A stretch of DNA of 64,000 bases. It comes from Chamaea fasciata. Taxonomy: Eukaryota; Chordata; Aves; Passeriformes; Sylviidae. The DNA lies in assembly GCA_029207755.1 (NCBI GenBank), contig JARCOQ010000025.1:3898820-3962819 (forward strand). Direction: 5' to 3'. Shown piece after piece: positions 58,401 through 64,000 of the stretch. The notes beneath the pieces are model-generated. The model was not told where the DNA came from. It searched no databases and was given only the letters and a program-made list of their open reading frames with translations. Positions within the stretch are counted from its first letter, which is position 1. The number at the start of each line of letters is the position of its first letter. The position numbers and the translations under genes were made by a program.

Positions 58401-61400
58401 GCAATATCCTGGGTACATGACCTGAGAAAGCACTGCAGCTGTGAAATTAATTACACTGAGCTCTGAGACTACAGGTACAAAAGGTAGAATTAATATACCT
58501 GCCCAAGAAAAGAATAATCAAGGATGACGGTCCAAGTTTAAGGTTTTTGCATATCACTAAAATATTCTGCAAGCTGCTGTTACAGTTTTTTTTTTACTGC
58601 CTCAAGATGGAAAAACAGGAGGTACACAGCTTGAGGTATTCAGCTCTGTGCAGCTTTTGAATCACAGAACGAACTAGGTTGGAAAAGACCTTTAAGATCA
58701 TCTAGTCCAAGCTATGACCTAACACCTCCTCGTCAACTAAACCATGGCACTGAGTGCCACGTCCAGGCTTTATTTTTAAACCAGTGACTCCATCACCTCC
58801 CTGGGCAGACGATCCCAGCGACTGTCTCATTATAGGGTTTAAACCATTTCTGACAAGGTTTGTTTTGCAAAGACTGAAAAAAAAAAAAGGATAGCTGCAT
58901 CCCAGCAGCACTTACCATTCCCCAAACTGCACAGCCTTGAGCACTCCAACAGCAGCTGTGCTCTGCCAGTCAAAGCCCTGCCCCACGTGGTCGGCGTGAG
59001 CTCTGGTCCTGTCCTCGAACAGGACCTCGCGGGGCTCGCTGGTCCGAGGTAGGTACTGCAGGTTCTTGATCTCGTTCATGGACCTGCAACGGGATAAGAA
59101 CACACACTAAAAATGGCCCTGCTGCTCGAAAATTAACGTTTGGATTGAAACAATCTGAAAATTCTGGGTGCTGCAGGCTTCATGGGAACAAAGCACTTCC
59201 CTCGGATTTTTTCTAGGTGTTTATTTGGTGAAAGATTGAAACAAAACCAGCAAAGTATGATTTGGGTTATGAGATCAAACTTTACAAAACAAATCAAATC
59301 ACATAATCTTTGTGTTCGCTTGTGCTGAAATACTTCCTCCAAGAATGTATTGTATGAATACATTGTTTTTATGTAAAATAGAGCTATCTTACAGAGTTAT
59401 TTGGGAGTACATCCAAAAATTCTTCTTGATACAACAATTAGAACAGTGCTTCCAAATTCTAAATCCTGCTTCCAAATCTCCTGAAAATTGTCTTACAACA
59501 CTCTGAAATTTCAGAGACAGAAAGCAAGACTAGACAATAATTCCTGGGCAGGCAGTGCTACATGTGCTTTAGCACTGACATGAGAATGCAGCATGAGCAG
59601 TAGAAGGATCTCTGCTGTTTTACAGCATTCCACCTGCCCTTACCACAGAAGTAAGATGATTTAGGTCTCCTGAAGGATAATAAAAAGAGGTTTTAATCTT
59701 AAAGCACTGATCTAGGATATGTGAGAAGTACTGAAAGATACTGTCAGAAGTAGTGAAATAAAATAACCATCACAGGTAACATTTGCTTTATCAGCTGAGC
59801 CAATCTGAAACAAAGTGAAAGTGAAACTTAAATCTGAATTAGTCCTCTGAAGAGCCAGTTACACATCACATTTGCTTTTGTTCTCAAATCTGGCAGAGAC
59901 TTAACTGCAGTGTTTTGCCTCGAGTACAGAAGGAAACCCAAACCTTACCGGCGCCGTTTGAAGGGTGATTTTGGCATATCAGCTGTGGGGATCATCTGCT
60001 CTCCCGGCCTCACCCACATGATGGGCCCATCGTCACTCTGGGACCTGCACTGCAGTCTGAGACTGGAAAGAGTCCCCCAGGGCAAAGTCATCTAAAAGAA
60101 AATAGGAACAAAACAACCCACAAAACACACATAACACAAAACACTGGGTGAGATAGAAAAATTTCATGATGCCTTTGATAAAACTGGTTCAAATCTGCTG
60201 TCAAAAGAATTGCATAGACACTAAGCTTGAGAGGGAAAAGATATTCCAAGCTAATTTTATCAAGCATAGTTTTTAGGGAAGTAGAAGTGCATGTATATAT
60301 AATAAACTTGATTTTTTTTTTTTTAATTAGCCACCTCATTCCATGCCTTTCAATCAGCACAGGAAAGAATGAACCTCAGTAGCTCAAATAAGCACATCAA
60401 TAAAGAAAATACCTTACAGTTTCTAATTACTTAGAAACCTAACAATTGCTTAAACACCTAGAGTGCTCTGAACACATCACAAGTTACTGCTTACTCTAAG
60501 AAATGGAGATTCTTCCAACATATCTAGGAATTCTGGGAAGTAGTCCCCCACTTCTTCATCCACGGCTCCCACCAGGCTGATCTGGCGCATGGGTCCTGCT
60601 CTGTAGGTGCCGCAGCAGTACGTCCGATTGACCTGGGGGCCAGACACAGACACAATACCAGCACAGCTTTAGTTCTCTCACAGGAGATTAAAACTAACTC
60701 ATCTAACATAGCTGCGATCAATCTTGGACTCATCTACATCTGTTCCAGCAGATGTGCCTTTAGGAATACACACGGGGACTGTTTAGAACAGAAGAGAAAG
60801 AAAGGACTCGTGCCTGTACTGACAGGAAATCCTTCTGAAGTTTGAATAACAGCAAGTGAATGTTTAACTAATTCAGGAACAATTCAACACTTCCAGGCTG
60901 ACTTGAGAAAACAACCACACAAGGTTTCATTGTGACTCAGTCTTTCACCAGCAAGCTTCAACTTCCCACTCGTTTGTGCAGTTGGACTGTTGCTTCTCCA
61001 TTTCAAACCGGATGCTCCTGGGACAGGCACATTCCTCATTTCAGTCCCGTCCCTGAGGTCCTTCCCCTGGGACTGCAGTGAAAAACCTCAGTGTCCTTCA
61101 TGCAGCGGTTCTGGGGATACTGTTATAGTATACACAGAAAACTGCACAAAAACCAGAGGAAATGAGAGGTGGCAGTGCTCATGGAGAAGAATTTTAGGAT
61201 TACCATTTGCAGTAGAACCTGCTGCCAGAAACACTTTAATGTCACAGCTTGTGGACATCCTCTAGAACACACACTGTCCCACTTCCCAGGTCATCTGGAA
61301 ACTTTTCTTGCCAATTTCCTGTTCCCAGAGGAGAGCCAACGGCAGGACTCCAGCGTTGTGCAGCCTCATCCTATGGAGTGCAGCTGGGATGTGCCATGTG

Positions 61401-64000
61401 GCCACAGAGGAGGTTCTGTGTTGACACCACAGCTAATTGATGTTACAGAGCACAAGTTCTACAGAGCACAAATCTGTTCTGCACACTCAGCTGTGCCTGA
61501 GCCCCAGCCTTCCACCACCCTTCAGCGTTCTAGGGGTGAAAACCTCCAGCTGCTCTCCCTGGCTGAGTGGTGGGGCAGAATAGAATCACTGCTAAATTTG
61601 CAGTTTAACAGTCCTGTTCACACAGTGTGATGCATTTTATAGCTGCACTTACAGATACATGGATGCAGCAGCTTAGCTTTAAGTTTAGTTTCAGTTTTGC
61701 AAGTTCAGCCAGCAAACCAGATGTCATTAAACTACTCCATGCAGTTGCTAAAGATAACTTAAGAGAGACTAATAAAGGAAGAATAGAGTTACTGCTGCAA
61801 TTTTATCCTCCAGCAGCAACTATAGATAATTATAGGAGTTTAGTTCACTCTATTTGCTGAATGCAGCTTAGAGCAGGAGCACTGGAACACCACAGCAATA
61901 TTTTAGTCCTGTGCACCTACAGAAAAACTAAGGACTGAAGTGCTCTGGTCCTTATCCAGTGAAGTTTAACCACCTGGCGCTGTTTATGTAAGTGGAGACA
62001 GACTCCTTCCAGATGAGATCTGTGCTGCTGAAACCACCTGGTGAGAGTCACTATTATTTTACACGTATTTGTCATGAGTTAAAATGAATTATAATTCCAT
62101 ATGCAGTTTTTCCTTGTAATGCTTTCAAAGGAAGTGAAAAATGAGAAGCTTTGTTTTTCTTTAATGCACTGGAACAATGAAAAAATAGACAAGAACTCAG
62201 GGATTTTAAAGGAAACAGTAGAAATACTTCAGGGAAATACTGGATTTCAATGCTTTGCTAGTTTTTAATAGAAATTAAAGGAATATAACAGACTTGAGAA
62301 TTAAACTCCAGACATGTTCACACTGAAAACATGCACAAACTCACAGCAATCCCCAGCAGGCTGTACTATTCATCTCAAGCACCTCAATCACAGGGGATCT
62401 ACTAGTTTAATATGCCATAAAAAACTTCTTCAGTTCTTTAAAAATATCTTCTCTCTCATTCTTAATTCCTTCTGAGCAGCAAACACCAACACTCCTGGTT
62501 AGGCCAGTGCTCTCAAGAATATGATGTAATGAATTTCCAAAAGAACAGGCATTCTGCTCTCACTTTACAGCGGGGTAGTTTAGTGTCCCCTGAGTGATCA
62601 CCTGCCTGCAGCACAGCAAACTGCTTTGGCCTTTCATTCACCAGGTGCTCCAGGTTTCCTCTTGGCTCCACTCACCCCACAGTCACCTGTGTGCACCCCT
62701 CACTGCAGGGAAGAAAGCTGAGATGATGAAATAGCTGGAGCCACTTTGTTATATCCATTAAGACCTCTCTCAGTGGTTTTTGTTTTTGTTTAAAGTTGAA
62801 CTCCTGTTTAGGAATTTAGCTGGGGTCACTCCAGTTCACGTGGCTGCCAGAAGTCAGTAACTTATTTCCACAGCACCTCCCTTGCCAGAATTTGTTCCCT
62901 GTGCTGCTTTGAAAGCAGCAGTGGATCCCCAGCAGTCACTGCCACTGTTTTAACTGCTGCAAAAGGCCAATGGGGCCAGTAAGACCACTCAGGCAGCCTG
63001 TGCCCTTTCAAATGCCACCCAGCCATCAGTGCTGTGCAGACCTCACACCCCCCACACTGACAGCGAGGGATGGGCATGTTTAAAATTAGCTCCAGTGCTC
63101 ACGGGGACATTTTCTCTCAGCTGCACCATGTGCCTATCAGCATTTCCACTGTTTCCACACGTGGGTAAGAACAGAAGCAGACAGAGGCAGTGTTTCCTGT
63201 CAGAGGCCTAGAGCTGGTGTTGATTTGCATGTTCCTGAGCCTCCCCAGCCTCACCACGGGTTAAGTGAGCAGCACAGGGTGACAAGAGGACACACAGATG
63301 AGGCATCAGCTGGAGACAAATGAGGTTAAGTCTCAGAAGTTTCTCTCCAGTTGCAAGAAAAGCATGAATCAGTTGACAGCAACAATATTTCAGCATGCCA
63401 AGTCAGCTATAAAACCAACCACACAAACACTCGGCTACAAGGAAGAAAGAGCACAAGGCTGGCTCCCGCTGAAGGACAAGGCAGTGACATGCCAGCACAG
63501 CAAGGGTGACACGTTTGACTAAAATCTGACACAGTCCAGGACCACTGGGCATTGTTTATATGGCTTTAGTGACAAACCAAATGAAGTTTGCAGTACAGAT
63601 GCACAATTTCTCCATTTCATACTTTGGTAGCTACTGCTAAAAAAAGAAATTACCCTTCCAGAATCAGAGAAGTTCACACGGGGCAGACAAACTGTGATGT
63701 CGTTCATGAGCCAAAGCTGTCAGGAACAGAGTAACCTGTTCTGAACAGCAGGAGTAAGAAAACATACCCAGTTATCACCTGTTGGCTGCTTCTCCCACCT
63801 TCTTCCCAGAAGGAACAGCAGCTTATGCAAAACCTACTTCCCCAATTCTCTTTCCTGGCCTCTTCCCAGAACCCCCACACACCCTCTGTGACAGCCTAAC
63901 TGTTCTTTGGATCACAGAGAGAATTCATCAGGCAGTTGATCAGTCGGGGAAAAAAAGCAGAAGTGATTTTTTTTTTTAACTCTAAATATATTCCCATTCA
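52410..64000 (-). CDS. RSBN1: RSBN1, 3' part (last six coding exons and 3' UTR)
   Basis: RSBN1 (round spermatid basic protein 1) is a nuclear protein related to the C. elegans H4K20me2 demethylase DPY-21 and carries a JmjC-like domain. Six exons (listed separately) join in phase into about 360 codons and a TGA stop. Motifs include [40 protein letters not shown] and [16 protein letters not shown]. Possible iron ligands are HAD in exon 58,916-59,083 and the His of VIHQF, 102 residues later. RSBN1L is the main alternative; adjacency to PHTF1 on the same strand, as in human 1p13, favours RSBN1. The basic N-terminal half and the promoter lie right of the window. Confidence 0.93.
52432..52437 (-). 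terminator. RSBN1: RSBN1 candidate distal poly(A) signal
   Basis: TTTATT on + is AATAAA for RSBN1. AT-rich 3' UTR-like DNA lies upstream and the GC-rich PHTF1 promoter begins just past it, so composition switches here. Nearer signals exist, for example at about 54,649. Confidence 0.6.
53515..53850 (-). repeat. CR1-like LINE fragment in RSBN1 3' UTR
   Basis: GTGCAGGGACACCTCCCACT, GGGCCAGGCTGCTCAACCTG and CCTCACCACCCACCAAATTT, then CTCTCCAGCCTCCCTGTAGCC, are reverse CR1 3'-region motifs. The element is in sense to RSBN1. Confidence 0.9.
56716..57177 (-). CDS. RSBN1: RSBN1 last coding exon (stop)
   Basis: Its 153 codons start [20 protein letters not shown]. They hold [20 protein letters not shown] (JmjC-like strand with His) and [11 protein letters not shown], then an acidic low-complexity tail ending DHAGSSV and TGA. 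Confidence 0.95.
   Translation of the reverse strand, partial: CVQWVDEAKLNQMRREGIRYARIQLCDNDIYFIPRNVIHQFKTVSAVCSLAWHIRLKQYHPVGETSPKAESNSSLNSDVPGNTEAEGEPQGVSVKIESEEPGIEIQLAPGVLSSSVSSISGLVQPDQVAQPLPGFKIESDQQHNPQDHAGSSV
57742..57850 (-). CDS. RSBN1: RSBN1 coding exon
   Basis: It encodes [20 protein letters not shown] and ends DLHEPPVSQ before GTATCA. The first base completes the Trp codon of the exon before. Confidence 0.95.
58660..58835 (-). repeat. CR1-like LINE fragment in RSBN1 intron
   Basis: TAGGTTGGAAAAGACCTTTA, AGATCATCTAGTCCAAGC and CCATCACCTCCCTGGGCAGA are typical reverse CR1 3' motifs. It ends about 80 bases from the next exon. Confidence 0.92.
58916..59083 (-). CDS. RSBN1: RSBN1 coding exon with HAD motif
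   Basis: It encodes [20 protein letters not shown] and [23 protein letters not shown] is a candidate JmjC HxD iron site. Confidence 0.95.
59949..60091 (-). CDS. RSBN1: RSBN1 coding exon
   Basis: It encodes [40 protein letters not shown] and PFKRRR. The donor is GTAAGG. Confidence 0.95.
60495..60632 (-). CDS. RSBN1: RSBN1 coding exon
   Basis: Its 46 whole codons run from [20 protein letters not shown] to MLEESPFLR. The donor is GTAAGC. Confidence 0.95.
60633..63653 (-). other. RSBN1: RSBN1 intron, about 3 kb
   Basis: AT-moderate intron. Open frames at about 61,000-61,860 on the + strand have no motif or splice support. No repeat or nested gene recognised. Confidence 0.55.
63654..63716 (-). 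CDS. RSBN1: RSBN1 coding exon, 21 codons
   Basis: This small exon reads [20 protein letters not shown] plus R. It is bounded by CTGACAG and GTAATT and joins in phase to VNRTYCC. I recognise the sequence type from the family but the exact human counterpart was not checked. Confidence 0.8.
63717..64000 (-). other. RSBN1: RSBN1 intron (right-edge partial)
   Basis: No further exon is seen before the window ends; the upstream exons lie outside. Confidence 0.5.

Overview
This is a vertebrate nuclear window and very probably avian. It has short-intron multi-exon genes, GC-rich promoters, many 3'-truncated CR1-like LINE fragments, ERV-type LTRs, and a gene order that joins blocks equivalent to human 6p21 (BRPF3, TBC1D22B) and human 1p13 (PHTF1, RSBN1). 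That combination fits a bird microchromosome like chicken chromosome 26, perhaps in a songbird. The species assignment is inference.

Layout. From 1 to about 8,690 lies the 3' part of BRPF3 on the + strand: its last four coding exons, which hold the PWWP domain, and a 2-kb 3' UTR. From about 9,115 to 27,298 lies complete TBC1D22B on the - strand, 13 coding exons that join without a break into 508 codons. Its GC-rich promoter is at about 27,000-27,760. From about 27,760 to 40,900 is a gene-poor block with degenerate telomere-like TTAGGG DNA, a solo LTR with matching 5-bp target-site repeats, CR1 pieces, a CR1-derived minisatellite and a frameshifted coding-like remnant. From 40,932 to 52,200 lies complete PHTF1 on the - strand, 18 coding exons that join into 750 codons. 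From about 52,415 to the right edge is the 3' part of RSBN1 on the - strand: six coding exons and a 4.3-kb 3' UTR. Its 5' end lies beyond the window.

The four genes do not form one pathway. BRPF3 (reader subunit of MYST acetyltransferase complexes) and RSBN1 (a JmjC-like protein linked to H4K20 demethylation) are chromatin proteins. TBC1D22B is a Golgi-linked Rab GTPase-activating protein, and both of its TBC catalytic fingers are present. PHTF1 is a multi-pass ER membrane protein enriched in testis in mammals.

The most notable points are non-coding: telomere-like DNA between the two synteny blocks, a minisatellite with a 208-bp higher-order period that appears to have grown out of a CR1 element, an exact RFX X-box in the PHTF1 promoter, and the RSBN1 poly(A) signal lying only about 230 bp upstream of the PHTF1 start codon. 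I found no evidence for a new multi-gene system. Exon boundaries were set by hand from splice sites, reading phase and remembered family sequence; no alignment was run.
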